Source: Micromonospora citrea (lineage in GTDB: Bacteria > Actinomycetota > Actinomycetes > Mycobacteriales > Micromonosporaceae). From it: 64,000 nt of DNA. The translations under genes were made by a program, and so were the position numbers. Shown here piece by piece: positions 35,769 through 44,121 of the stretch. The stretch spans positions 5,302,501 through 5,366,500 of the forward strand of contig NZ_FMHZ01000002.1 in assembly GCF_900090315.1 (NCBI RefSeq), in the 5' to 3' direction. Under the pieces are notes generated by a model. It was not told the DNA's origin. It ran no database searches and saw nothing but the letters and a program-made list of their open reading frames with translations. Each line of letters opens with the position of its first letter. Within the stretch, counting starts at the first letter, position 1.

Positions 35769-36570
35769 CGAGTCGCCCGACGCCGCCGATGAAGGCCGCG
35801 CGCTCCGCGTCCTCGGCGCTGTCGGCGGTCTCCGGTCGCCACTGCGGCACCCAGACCACGCCGGGATCGACCAGCTCGAAGCCGTCGAAGAGGGCGGTCA
35901 GCTCGCTGCGGCTGCGCATCCACAGCGGACTGTCCGTGCGCCGGTAGACCCGCTCGGCCTCGGCCCGCTCGTCGTCGCCCCGCCCGTCGGCGCTGGTCTG
36001 CGAGAGCACCAGGTAGCTGCCCGGCACCAGCGCCCCGCGCAGCGTCCGCAGCAGTTCGGCGGGCCGGTCGTCGTCGGAGACGAAGTGCAGCACCGCCACG
36101 ATCAGCACGGCGATCGGCTGGTCGAAGTCGAGCAGCCGGCGGACGTCGGGATGGGCGACGATGCGCTCGGGACGGCGCAGGTCCTCCTGCACCACGACGG
36201 CGCGGTCGTTGCCGTGCAGGATCTCCCGGCTGTGCGCCACCGCCACCGGATCCACGTCGACGTAGACCACGCGGGCGTCGGGCGCGTCGCGCTGGGCGAT
36301 CTCGTGCACGTTGCCGACGGTCGGGATGCCGGAGCCGATGTCCAGGAACTGCCGGACGCCGGCGTCGAGCAGGAACTGTACCGCCCGGCGGAGGAAGGCC
36401 CGGTTGGCCTGTGCCATCAGCGGCGCCTCCGGCACGGCGGCCACCATCGCCTGGGCCGCCGCCCGGTCCACCGCGAAGTTGTGCGAGCCGCCGAGGTAGT
36501 AGTCGTACATGCGGGCCACGCTGGGGCGTTCGATGTCGATCTCGTCGGGTGCCCAGTCCGGCCGCTGCAT
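35761..36570 (-). CDS. SAM-dependent methyltransferase-like protein (DUF574)
   Basis: Protein of 269 residues in the DUF574 (Methyltransf_19, PF04672) family that is expanded in actinomycetes. Family marks are R-M-Y-D-Y-Y-L-G-G-S-H-N-F near 20-32 and the SAM-binding loop F-L-D-I-G-S-G-I-P-T near 73-82, then Y-V-D-V-D-P. Substrates are unknown. ATG 36570 has GAGGGGTGAG upstream; an ATG five codons earlier is possible. It is translated together with the GGDEF-EAL gene, an unusual pairing. Confidence 0.82.
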   Translation of the reverse strand: MQRPDWAPDEIDIERPSVARMYDYYLGGSHNFAVDRAAAQAMVAAVPEAPLMAQANRAFLRRAVQFLLDAGVRQFLDIGSGIPTVGNVHEIAQRDAPDARVVYVDVDPVAVAHSREILHGNDRAVVVQEDLRRPERIVAHPDVRRLLDFDQPIAVLIVAVLHFVSDDDRPAELLRTLRGALVPGSYLVLSQTSADGRGDDERAEAERVYRRTDSPLWMRSRSELTALFDGFELVDPGVVWVPQWRPETADSAEDAERAAFIGGVGRLGG

Positions 36571-36687
36571 GCGCTCACCCCTCATGTCGACGGTGCGGAC
36601 GCCATTGCCCGCGCCGGTATTCTGTCGGTTCGCCGCCGGGGAGACCATAGCGCGTCACCCACAACCCGCGACGCCGGTCGATACGAT

Positions 36688-36726
36688 GACAGGTCCGCGC
36701 CGGCGTCGGCCGGGCGCGGACCTGTC
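36688..36726 (-). terminator. Hairpin terminator after the response regulator
   Basis: Perfect 14-bp inverted repeat (36688-36701 with 36713-36726), 11-base loop, 27 bases past the response regulator stop on the minus strand. Confidence 0.75.
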
Positions 36727-36753
36727 GGTGGTGCGTCGATGGGGCCCGGGCGG

Positions 36754-37422
36754 TCAGAACTTCGGGGCGTCCGGCGCCTCGAGCAGGCCGAGCCGCAGCG
36801 CGGTCATCAACGCCTGCGCCCGGTTGGCCGCGCCCAGCTTCTCGTAGAGCTTCGAGATGTGGGTCTTGGCGGTGGACTCGCTGACGAAGAGCTGCTTGGC
36901 GATGCCCGCCACGCTCATGCCGTCGGCGAGCAGCCGCAGCACCTGACCCTCGCGGGGAGAGAGCTGCGGCCCGGACGGGGCCAGCCGGCGCTTCATGGCC
37001 TCGGCCAGGTCGGCGGCGGTGAAGGCGCTGGGGGAGGAGGCGGCGTGCCGGGCGGCGGCGACGACCTCGTCGGCCGGCGCGGTCTTGGGCACGAAGGCGC
37101 TCGCCCCGGCCTCCAGGGCACCGAAGAGCTGGTCGTCGCCGGCGTACATGGTGAGCACGACGATGCCCATCGAGGCGCTCGACTTGCGCAGCGCCCGGGT
37201 GGCCTCCAGGCCGCTGCCGTCGGGCAGCCGCAGATCCATGATCACCACATCCGGCTGCAGCGCACCGGCCTGGCGCACACCCTCCGCCGCCGTGGCGGCC
37301 TCGCCGACGACCTCGAACTGCCGGTCACGCTCGAACGCGTGCCGCAGGCCCTTGCGGATCAGGTCGTGATCGTCGACAAGGAGGACCTTGGTACGGGTGG
37401 CCGGTGTCGGACTTGTGGTCAT
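36754..37422 (-). CDS. LuxR/NarL-type response regulator
   Basis: Two-component regulator of 222 residues. The receiver domain has the acidic pair D-D at 17-18, phospho-acceptor Asp63 in V-V-I-M-D-L-R-L-P, and Lys113 in V-P-K-T. The LuxR HTH lies at about 155-215 with L-S-P-R-E-G-Q-V-L and S-E-S-T-A-K-T-H-I-S-K-L. The ATG lies seven bases after the kinase gene, so the two are one system. Its targets are unknown; the acyl-CoA synthetase gene at the head of the operon may be linked to its function. Confidence 0.92.
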   Translation of the reverse strand: MTTSPTPATRTKVLLVDDHDLIRKGLRHAFERDRQFEVVGEAATAAEGVRQAGALQPDVVIMDLRLPDGSGLEATRALRKSSASMGIVVLTMYAGDDQLFGALEAGASAFVPKTAPADEVVAAARHAASSPSAFTAADLAEAMKRRLAPSGPQLSPREGQVLRLLADGMSVAGIAKQLFVSESTAKTHISKLYEKLGAANRAQALMTALRLGLLEAPDAPKF

Positions 37423-37429
37423 CCTCGGG

Positions 37430-39124
37430 TTACTCCCCTTCTGCTGCCGCTGCGCTACCGCGCACGTTATCGCGCCGGGGCGAGGAGCCGAGCACCACCG
37501 CGACGGTCGTGCCGCTCGGTTGGCGCGGCCTGATCTCCAACCGGCCCCGGATACGTTCCGCCCTCTCGGCCATGATCGCAAGACCGTAGTGCCCGTCCGA
37601 GCGCTGGTCAGCGATCCCCTGACCGTCATCCGACACTTCGATCTGCGCGTACGGCGGGTCGACCTCGCAGGTTACCCAGAGATTCGACGCCCCGGCGTGC
37701 TTGCGCGCGTTGGTGACCGCCTCCTGGGCGATGCGCAGCAGCTCCGCCTCGGTGGCGGCGGGCAGCCGGGCGGTGGACTCGTCGAGGGACAGATGCACCC
37801 GCAGCCCGCCCGAGGCGCCGACCGTGCGGGCGTACTCGGCGATGGCGGCGGCCAGCCCGCCGTGCCGGTCGACCTCGCTGCGCAGCTCGAAGAGGCTCAG
37901 CCGCAGCTCGGTGATCACCCGGGTCACCTCGCCGCGCAGCGTGCGCAGCGCCTCGGCGGTCTCCTTCGGGTCCTCGTCGACGTACGCCAGGGCGTTGTCG
38001 ATGCCGTAGCCGACCATCACCAGTTCCTGCGCCACCCCGTCGTGGATCTCCCGGGCCAGCCGCTGCCGCTCCTCGTTGGTGGCCAGCGAGCGGACCTCGT
38101 CGAAGAGCAGCGCCGCCTCCAGCCGGAGCGCGGCCGGGCGGGTCAGCCCGGTCACCCGGGCCACCACCCCGGCCGGGTACGCCTGCGCGGCGTCCGCCTC
38201 CAGCACCACGAGACCCACCGTACGCACCCCGGCCACCAGCGGCACGATGAGCGCGGAGACCTCCCCGCCGCGGTGCGACCGGGCCTGCGAGCGGGCGGCG
38301 GTCTGCGGCTGCTGGCTGGCCCAGGCGTCGGCGATCGCCGAGTCCGCGTCCAGCGTCGTCTCCCAGTCCACCCGGTCCACGCCCACCTGGGCGAGCACCA
38401 CGAGCCGCCCGCCGCCGCTGGCCGACAGCACGGCAGCCCGGTCGGCCCGGGCCACGGTGCGCAGCTCCTCCAGCAGGTGCTCCGAGATGCCGCCCGGGTC
38501 GAGGGTCGCCCCGGGCAGCTGCCGGGCCACCGTGCGCAGCTGGGTGAGCAGCCGGGTCGCCTCGGCGTACGGCTGGGGCTTGCCCTCGTCGCGGACCCGC
38601 ATCACCCGGTGCAGGGTGCTGGCCGTGTAGAGGCCGAGCCCGGCCAGGAGCAGCCACTGGGCGCAGACCGCCAGGTAGCCGAGCTGGGCGATCTGCCGGA
38701 CGCCGTCGGCCTCGGTGAGCGCGCCGGCCACCAGCAGGGTGGCCGCGGTGACCGCCAGCAGTGCGGCCCCCTCGGCGAACCGGCGGCGCAGCGCGGTGAC
38801 CGTCACCGGGACCGCCAGGTAGGGCAGCACCGCGGAGGCGCCCAGCCCGCCGGTCTCCCCGCCGATGGTCGCCACGGCGGCGACCTGGCTCGCGGCCAGC
38901 CCCAGCACCACCACCTCGGCCACCCGACTCAGCGGGCCGACCAGCCGGTGCTCGGGCGCCAGCAGCGCCGGCAGCCCGGCGGCGGCGAGCAGCGCGACCC
39001 ACCAGAGCTGGGCGGGGTCGCGCGTGGCGAACAGGGTCAGGACCGCGACCAGCGCCAGCAGGACCACGCGCGCCGCGGCGGCGAGGGGATGCGGGTGGGG
39101 CCGGGTGGGCGTCGAGTCGGGCAC
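37430..39124 (-). CDS. NarL-system sensor histidine kinase with GAF domain
   Basis: Kinase of 564 residues. Five to six hydrophobic helices (about 12-165) form the membrane sensor, then a GAF-like domain (about 195-345), a HisKA_3 dimerisation domain with phospho-histidine in R-E-I-H-D-G-V-A-Q-E (about 360) and a HATPase_c domain with N-A-R-K-H-A-G, D-D-G-Q-G-I and G-H-Y-G-L. It should phosphorylate the response regulator encoded next. GTG is 15 bases after the acyl-CoA synthetase stop and has no ribosome site, which suggests translational coupling. Confidence 0.87.
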   Translation of the reverse strand: MPDSTPTRPHPHPLAAAARVVLLALVAVLTLFATRDPAQLWWVALLAAAGLPALLAPEHRLVGPLSRVAEVVVLGLAASQVAAVATIGGETGGLGASAVLPYLAVPVTVTALRRRFAEGAALLAVTAATLLVAGALTEADGVRQIAQLGYLAVCAQWLLLAGLGLYTASTLHRVMRVRDEGKPQPYAEATRLLTQLRTVARQLPGATLDPGGISEHLLEELRTVARADRAAVLSASGGGRLVVLAQVGVDRVDWETTLDADSAIADAWASQQPQTAARSQARSHRGGEVSALIVPLVAGVRTVGLVVLEADAAQAYPAGVVARVTGLTRPAALRLEAALLFDEVRSLATNEERQRLAREIHDGVAQELVMVGYGIDNALAYVDEDPKETAEALRTLRGEVTRVITELRLSLFELRSEVDRHGGLAAAIAEYARTVGASGGLRVHLSLDESTARLPAATEAELLRIAQEAVTNARKHAGASNLWVTCEVDPPYAQIEVSDDGQGIADQRSDGHYGLAIMAERAERIRGRLEIRPRQPSGTTVAVVLGSSPRRDNVRGSAAAAEGE

Positions 39125-39138
39125 GTGACGGATGGTAG

Positions 39139-40953
39139 TCAGCCCCGGTAGATGTCGGCGATCTCCGCCGCGTACGACTTGTGCACGACCTGGCGCTTGA
39201 CCTTGAGCGACGGGGTCAGCTCCCCGGTCGCCTCGGTGAAGTCGCGGGGCAGGATCCGGAAGACCTTGATCGCCTCGGCCTTGGAGACCGCCTGGTTGGC
39301 GACGTCGATCGCGCCCTGGATCTCGGCCCGCAGGCCCTCGTGCTCGTGCAGCTTCTCGACCGGGGTGTCCTCCGGCAGGCCGACGGAGGCCAGCCACCGC
39401 GGCAGCGCCTCCTCGTCGAGGGTGACGAGCGCGGCGATGAACGGCTGCCGGTCGCCGACCACGAGGCACTGGCTGACCAGCGGGTGGGCCCGGACCTGGT
39501 CCTCCAGCACGGCCGGGGCGACGTTCTTGCCGCCGGCCGTCACGATGATCTCCTTCTTCCGGCCGGTGATGGTCAGGAAGCCGTCGTCGTCGAGCGTGCC
39601 GAGGTCGCCACTGCGGAACCAGCCGTCCGGGGTGAGCACCTCGGCGGTGGCCTCCTCGTTGCGCCAGTAGCCCCGGAAGACGAGGTCACCGGCGATCAGG
39701 ATCTCGCCGTCGTCGTCGATCCGGATCGTCACGCCCGGCAGCGGTCGACCGACCGAGCCGATCCGGGTGGCGTCGGGCAGGTTCGCGGCGGCGGCGGGGG
39801 AGGTCTCGGTCAGGCCGTACCCCTCGCAGATGCTGACGCCGATGCCGCGGAAGAAGTGGCCCAGGCGCGCGCCGAGCGGGGCGCCGCCGGAGATGGCGTC
39901 CCGGCACCGACCGCCCATGGCCGCCCGCAGCTTGCGGTAGACCAGCTTGTCGAAGAGCGCGTGCTGCGCGCGCAGCGCCAGGCCGGGCCCGCCGGAGGTC
40001 TCCAGCGCCTCGCTGTACGCGATGGCGACCCGCTCCGCCCGGGCGAAGATCCTGCCCTTGCCCTCGGCCTCGGCCTTCTGCTTGGCCCCGTTGTAGACCT
40101 TCTCGAACACCCGGGGCACCGAGAGCACGAAGGTGGGGCGGAAGTCCTGCAGCTCGGCGACCAGGTCCCTGGTGTCCGAGCAGTGCCGCATGGTGGCCCG
40201 CGCGTGGACGACGCCGATCTGGATCAGCCGGGCGAAGGCGTGCGCCAGCGGGAGGAACAGCAGGGTCGACGCGCCGGGGCGGAAGAGGTTCGGCAGCACC
40301 GGCACCGCGTTGGCGATGTCGGCGTACATGTTCCGATGGGTGAGCTCGCAGCCCTTCGGGCGGCCGGTGGTGCCGCTGGTGTAGATGATGGTGGCGAGGT
40401 CGTCGGCCCCCACGGCGGCGCGCCGCCGCTCGACCTCCGCCGCGTCGACCGTCGCGCCGGCCCGGACGAGGTCGTCCACCCCGCCGAGGTCGATCTGCCA
40501 GACCTGCCGCAGCTCCGGCAGCCGGTCCCGTACGCCGGCGACCAGCGTGGCGTGGGCGTTGCTCTCCACCACGCAGGCCACCGCGCCGGAGTCGGCCAGG
40601 ATCCACGCGGCCTGCTCGGCGCTGGAGGTCTCGTAGATCGGCACGGTGACCGCGCCGGCCGTCCAGATCGCGTAGTCCAGCAGGGTCCACTCGTAGCGGG
40701 TGCGGCTCATCAGGCCGACCCGGTCGCCGGGCTGCACGCCGGCGGCGACGAGCCCCCGGGCCGCCGCGACCACCTCGTCGCGGAACTGCCGGCAGGTGAC
40801 GTCGGCCCACGTCTGCCCGCCGCCGGTCGCCGTGCCGCCGGGCCGGACGAACTGGACGTCGTCCGGGGCGACCTCGGCGTTGTCCCAGACCGGGTCGGTG
40901 AGGTTGGCCGAGTCGCCGACGGTGACGATCGGCGGAACGGAGAACTCGCGCAC
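39139..40953 (-). CDS. fadD15: Long-chain fatty acid-CoA ligase
   Basis: AMP-forming acyl-CoA synthetase of 604 residues. ATP-binding motif Y-T-S-G-T-T-G-R-P-K-G (about 187-197), G-Y-G-L-T-E-T-S (about 345-352), and the hinge/A8 region G-R-K-K-E-I-I-V-T-A-G-G-K-N-V-A-P (about 462-478) are present. It activates long-chain fatty acids for beta-oxidation or lipid synthesis. GTG 40953 is chosen because GAGGGAG lies upstream; another GTG two codons earlier abuts that site. It matches the fadD15 position beside pimB' in M. tuberculosis, and it heads an operon with a two-component system. Confidence 0.88.
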   Translation of the reverse strand: MREFSVPPIVTVGDSANLTDPVWDNAEVAPDDVQFVRPGGTATGGGQTWADVTCRQFRDEVVAAARGLVAAGVQPGDRVGLMSRTRYEWTLLDYAIWTAGAVTVPIYETSSAEQAAWILADSGAVACVVESNAHATLVAGVRDRLPELRQVWQIDLGGVDDLVRAGATVDAAEVERRRAAVGADDLATIIYTSGTTGRPKGCELTHRNMYADIANAVPVLPNLFRPGASTLLFLPLAHAFARLIQIGVVHARATMRHCSDTRDLVAELQDFRPTFVLSVPRVFEKVYNGAKQKAEAEGKGRIFARAERVAIAYSEALETSGGPGLALRAQHALFDKLVYRKLRAAMGGRCRDAISGGAPLGARLGHFFRGIGVSICEGYGLTETSPAAAANLPDATRIGSVGRPLPGVTIRIDDDGEILIAGDLVFRGYWRNEEATAEVLTPDGWFRSGDLGTLDDDGFLTITGRKKEIIVTAGGKNVAPAVLEDQVRAHPLVSQCLVVGDRQPFIAALVTLDEEALPRWLASVGLPEDTPVEKLHEHEGLRAEIQGAIDVANQAVSKAEAIKVFRILPRDFTEATGELTPSLKVKRQVVHKSYAAEIADIYRG

Positions 40954-41131
40954 CTGCACTCCCTCGTGCTCACTGGCCGTGCCGGCCGCCACCACGGGTC
41001 GGCTCTGTCGAAACCTACCCGCCCCGGCGGCCGGGCTGAAAAGGCAGGTCGCCCCCCGGGCGGCCGGCGCGGCCGGACGCGCCCGCGGACGCGTGCGGGG
41101 GCGGCGCGGCGTGCCGGCGGCCGGCGCCGGG

Positions 41132-41143
41132 TAGCCTCCCCCC
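41132..41143 (+). promoter_or_regulatory. -10-like element giving a leaderless SRPBCC mRNA
   Basis: TAGCCT at 41132-41137 is followed by six C and the ATG at 41144. Transcription is expected to start at the start codon. No ribosome site is present. Confidence 0.45.
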
Positions 41144-41599
41144 ATGGCGGACACCTCCACCCAGTCGATCGTCGTCGGCGCGCCACCGGAACGGGTGGCG
41201 GCGGTCATCTGCGACTTCCCGCGCTACCCCGAGTGGACCGAAGCGGTGCGGCGGGTGGAGGTGATCGAGGAGTACGAGGACGGCTACGCCAGCCAGGTCC
41301 GGTTCGTCATCGACGCCGGCGTGATGGCCGACGAGTACGTGCTGGCCTACGAGTACGCCGAGGACATCTCCCGGATCGAGTGGCACCTGGTGGCCCCGTC
41401 GAAGATGCAGAGGTCCCAGCGCGGCTCGTACGACCTGACGGGCAACCCGGACGGCACGACCACGGTGACCTACACGCTGGAGGTCGAGCTGTCGGTGGGG
41501 ATGCTCGGCATGTTCCGCCGCAAGGCCGAAAAAATGATCATGGACACCGCGTTGAAGCAGCTCAAGCGCCGGGTAGAAGAACCCGGCGCGGCGCAGTGA
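41144..41599 (+). CDS. SRPBCC (START-like) family protein
   Basis: Protein of 151 residues with the helix-grip polyketide cyclase/START-like fold. It begins with the usual I-V-V-G-A-P-P-E-R-V-A-A-V and D-F-P-R-Y-P-E-W pattern and ends in a long amphipathic helix. It resembles M. tuberculosis Rv2185c (TB16.3), also found near fadD15. These proteins bind lipids or small hydrophobic ligands in a cavity; the ligand is unknown. The mRNA looks leaderless. Confidence 0.85.
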   Translation: MADTSTQSIVVGAPPERVAAVICDFPRYPEWTEAVRRVEVIEEYEDGYASQVRFVIDAGVMADEYVLAYEYAEDISRIEWHLVAPSKMQRSQRGSYDLTGNPDGTTTVTYTLEVELSVGMLGMFRRKAEKMIMDTALKQLKRRVEEPGAAQ

Positions 41600-41630
41600 C
41601 GCGGCCGGCGGCAGGGTAGAGGAGCCGACC

Positions 41631-42287
41631 ATGGGTGCGACGGATCCGGGTTCGGCCCGGGAAGAGGCGGAACGGCTGGTCGCCACGCTGCTGGCCGGCG
41701 CCCGGCTCGCCACGGCCGGCGGCGCGAACGGCCCCTGGGGTCCGCTCGGTGGGATCGTCTCGGGTGTCCTCGGTCACAGCGGCGGGGCGGGCGGCTCGGC
41801 CGGGGCGTCCGGTGGCGGTTTCGCCACCGGCGCGCCCGAATGCTGCGTCTGCCCGGTCTGTCGCGGCATCGCGGCGCTGCGCGACCCGAGTCCCGAATTC
41901 GCCGAGCGTCTCGCCACCGGCGCGGGCGACCTCGCCGCCGGGGTGGCCAGCCTGCTGCGCGCCTTCGCCCCGCCGGAGCCCGCCGCCGAACCGGCCGGGT
42001 CGCCCGCCGAGCCCGCCGCGTCGCCCGCCGGGACGGGTGGCGCGGACGACCACGTGTGGCGCGAGGCCACCCGTAGCGGGCATGATTCTCAGCCGGCAGC
42101 GGAGCGGGACGTCTGGTCCGCCGCCACCCGGGCGGAGGACGTGGCCGCTCCGGCCGCCGCACCGCCCGCCGACGCAGCCGGGCCGGCCGCCGCGGCGACC
42201 GTGCGGACCGCCGCCGACCGTCCCGTGGTGCCCGCGACGCGGGCGCCCGGCGACGTGGCCGAGCATCCACCAGGCGACGCGGCCTGA
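41631..42287 (+). CDS. Conserved actinobacterial protein, DUF5304-like, function unknown
   Basis: Protein of 218 residues. Residues about 8-115 hold the recognisable part: a Gly-rich loop and C-C-V-C-P-V-C-R-G near 64-72, a compact cysteine cluster that could bind metal, followed by an amphipathic helix (S-P-E-F-A-E-R-L). The rest is a long Ala/Pro/Thr-rich disordered tail. The ATG has AGAGGAG six bases upstream. It sits 31 bases after the SRPBCC gene and before glucokinase on the same strand, an order seen in other actinomycetes as far as I recall. Confidence 0.65.
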   Translation: MGATDPGSAREEAERLVATLLAGARLATAGGANGPWGPLGGIVSGVLGHSGGAGGSAGASGGGFATGAPECCVCPVCRGIAALRDPSPEFAERLATGAGDLAAGVASLLRAFAPPEPAAEPAGSPAEPAASPAGTGGADDHVWREATRSGHDSQPAAERDVWSAATRAEDVAAPAAAPPADAAGPAAAATVRTAADRPVVPATRAPGDVAEHPPGDAA

Positions 42288-42364
42288 CCATCGCACATCC
42301 CGACCACGCGCCGGCCGTCCGGCGGCGCGGGCGCGGGGCAGCACAGCAGAGGGGAGTGGCAGCG

Positions 42365-43312
42365 GTGACGCTGACCATCGGAGTCGACGTCGGTGGCACG
42401 AAGGTGGCCGGTGGTGTCGTGGACGCCAGCGGCGCGGTCCTCGTGCAGGCCCGTCGGGACACCCCCGCCGACGACGTGGCCAAGACGCGCGACGTCATCA
42501 TCGAACTGGTCAGCGAACTGGCCGTCGGGCGGTCGGTCGAGGCGGTCGGCATCGGCGCGGCCGGCTGGATCGACGCGACCCGCTCGACCGTGCTCTTCGC
42601 CCCGAACCTCGCCTGGCGCGACGAGCCGCTGCGGGAGTACGTCGGCGCCGCGACCGGCCTGCCGGTGATCGTGGAGAACGACGCCAACGTGGCCGCCTGG
42701 GCGGAGTTCCGCTACGGCGCGGCCCGCGACGCCGACGACTCGATGGTCATGTTCACCATCGGCACCGGCGTCGGCGGCGGCATCGTGCTCGGCGGGGAAC
42801 TGCTGCGCGGTGCCAACGGCATCGCCGCCGAACTGGGCCACATGCTCACCGTGCCCGACGGCCACCAGTGCGGCTGCGGCCGGCTCGGCTGCATCGAGCA
42901 GTACGCCAGCGGCAGCGCCCTGGTGCGGTTCGCGCGCGCCGCCGCCCGGCAGGAGCCGCACCGCGCCGCCGCCCTGCTGGAGCTGGCCGGCGGCGACGCC
43001 GAGGCGGTCACCGGCCCCATGGTCACCGCCGCGGCGCAGGCCGGCGACCCGGTGTCCACGGAGGCGTTCGCGCAGGTCGGGCGCTGGCTCGGCACCAGCC
43101 TCGCCGACATGGCGCAGATCCTCGACCCGCAGGTCCTCGTGGTCGGCGGGGGTGTGATCGACGCCGGCGACCTGCTGCTCGGCCCGACGCGCCGGTCGTT
43201 CACCGACGCCCTCGCCCAGCGCAGCCGGCTGCCGGTTGCCGAGATCCGCCCGGCCGAGCTGGGCAACACCGCCGGCGTGATCGGCGCCGCCGACCTGGCC
43301 CGCCGGATCTGA
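42365..43312 (+). CDS. glkA: ROK-family glucokinase
   Basis: Phosphorylates glucose with ATP. The 315-residue protein has the ATP phosphate loop I-G-V-D-V-G-G-T-K near residues 6-14, the sugar site E-N-D-A-N near 103-107 and the ROK zinc motif C-G-C-G-R-L-G-C-I-E near 174-183, plus I-G-T-G-V-G-G-G-I. This set is typical of actinobacterial GlkA, the kinase linked to carbon repression in Streptomyces. GTG 42365 is favoured because GGGGAG is eight bases upstream; the earlier GTG at 42356 lies on that site. Confidence 0.88.
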   Translation: MTLTIGVDVGGTKVAGGVVDASGAVLVQARRDTPADDVAKTRDVIIELVSELAVGRSVEAVGIGAAGWIDATRSTVLFAPNLAWRDEPLREYVGAATGLPVIVENDANVAAWAEFRYGAARDADDSMVMFTIGTGVGGGIVLGGELLRGANGIAAELGHMLTVPDGHQCGCGRLGCIEQYASGSALVRFARAAARQEPHRAAALLELAGGDAEAVTGPMVTAAAQAGDPVSTEAFAQVGRWLGTSLADMAQILDPQVLVVGGGVIDAGDLLLGPTRRSFTDALAQRSRLPVAEIRPAELGNTAGVIGAADLARRI

Positions 43313-43321
43313 GGCGCCGCC

Positions 43322-44029
43322 GTGACGCAGAGCCCGGGCGTGCCGCTGCGCGTCGTGTCGTACAACATCCACAGCCAGCGCGACGACACCGCCGCGCTGG
43401 CGGCGGTGGTCCGCGCCGCCCGGCCGGACGTGGTGGTCGTGCAGGAGGCGCCGCGCCGGTTCCGGTGGCGGCAGAAGTCCGCCTCGCTGGCCGAGTCGTT
43501 CGGCCTGGTGGTGGCCGCCGGCGGGCTGCCCGCGCTGGGCAACCTGCTGCTGACCAGCCTGCGGGTGCGGGTGTCGGCCACCCGGTGCCGCCGCTTCCCG
43601 CTCACCCCGGGCCGGCACCTGCGCGGGGCCGCGTACGCCGAGTGCGTGGTCGCCGGCGGCGCCCGGTTCACGGTGGCCGGCTCGCACCTGTCCACCGACC
43701 CGGCCGAGCGCCCCGGGCAGGCCGCGCTCTTCAAGCGCGACCTGGACGACGCCGCCACGCCGGTGATCGCCGCCGCCGACCTGAACGAGGGGCCGGACGG
43801 GCCGGCCTGGGCGACCGTCGCGCGGGGGCTGACCGACGCCGCCGTGGCGATGGACCGGGCCGACCGGCTCACCTACTCCTGCGCGGACCCCCGGCGGCGG
43901 ATCGACGCCCTCTTCGTCGACCCGCGGATCACGGTGGTCGACTACGACGTGGTCGACACCCCGCAGACCCGCCGGGCCAGCGACCACTTTCCGGTCCTGG
44001 TCGACCTGCTGCTGCCCGGGGCCGACTGA
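43322..44029 (+). CDS. Endonuclease/exonuclease/phosphatase (EEP) family protein
   Basis: Protein of 235 residues with the EEP fold. Catalytic-type motifs are V-V-S-Y-N-I-H (about 11-17), V-V-V-Q-E-A (Glu about 42), S-H-L-S-T-D, A-A-A-D-L-N-E-G and the final A-S-D-H-F-P-V. The family cleaves phosphodiester bonds in DNA, RNA or phospholipids; no domain fixes the substrate. There is no signal peptide, so it is likely cytoplasmic. GTG follows the glucokinase stop by nine bases, so the two share a transcript. Confidence 0.82.
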   Translation: MTQSPGVPLRVVSYNIHSQRDDTAALAAVVRAARPDVVVVQEAPRRFRWRQKSASLAESFGLVVAAGGLPALGNLLLTSLRVRVSATRCRRFPLTPGRHLRGAAYAECVVAGGARFTVAGSHLSTDPAERPGQAALFKRDLDDAATPVIAAADLNEGPDGPAWATVARGLTDAAVAMDRADRLTYSCADPRRRIDALFVDPRITVVDYDVVDTPQTRRASDHFPVLVDLLLPGAD

Positions 44030-44121
44030 CCGTTCCGCGCGCCAGGGCTGGACATCCCGCTCGGATGTGGGAAGGATTCTGCGCGACCCGGCACTCGTGC
44101 CGCACAAAAGGAGATCTCCCG

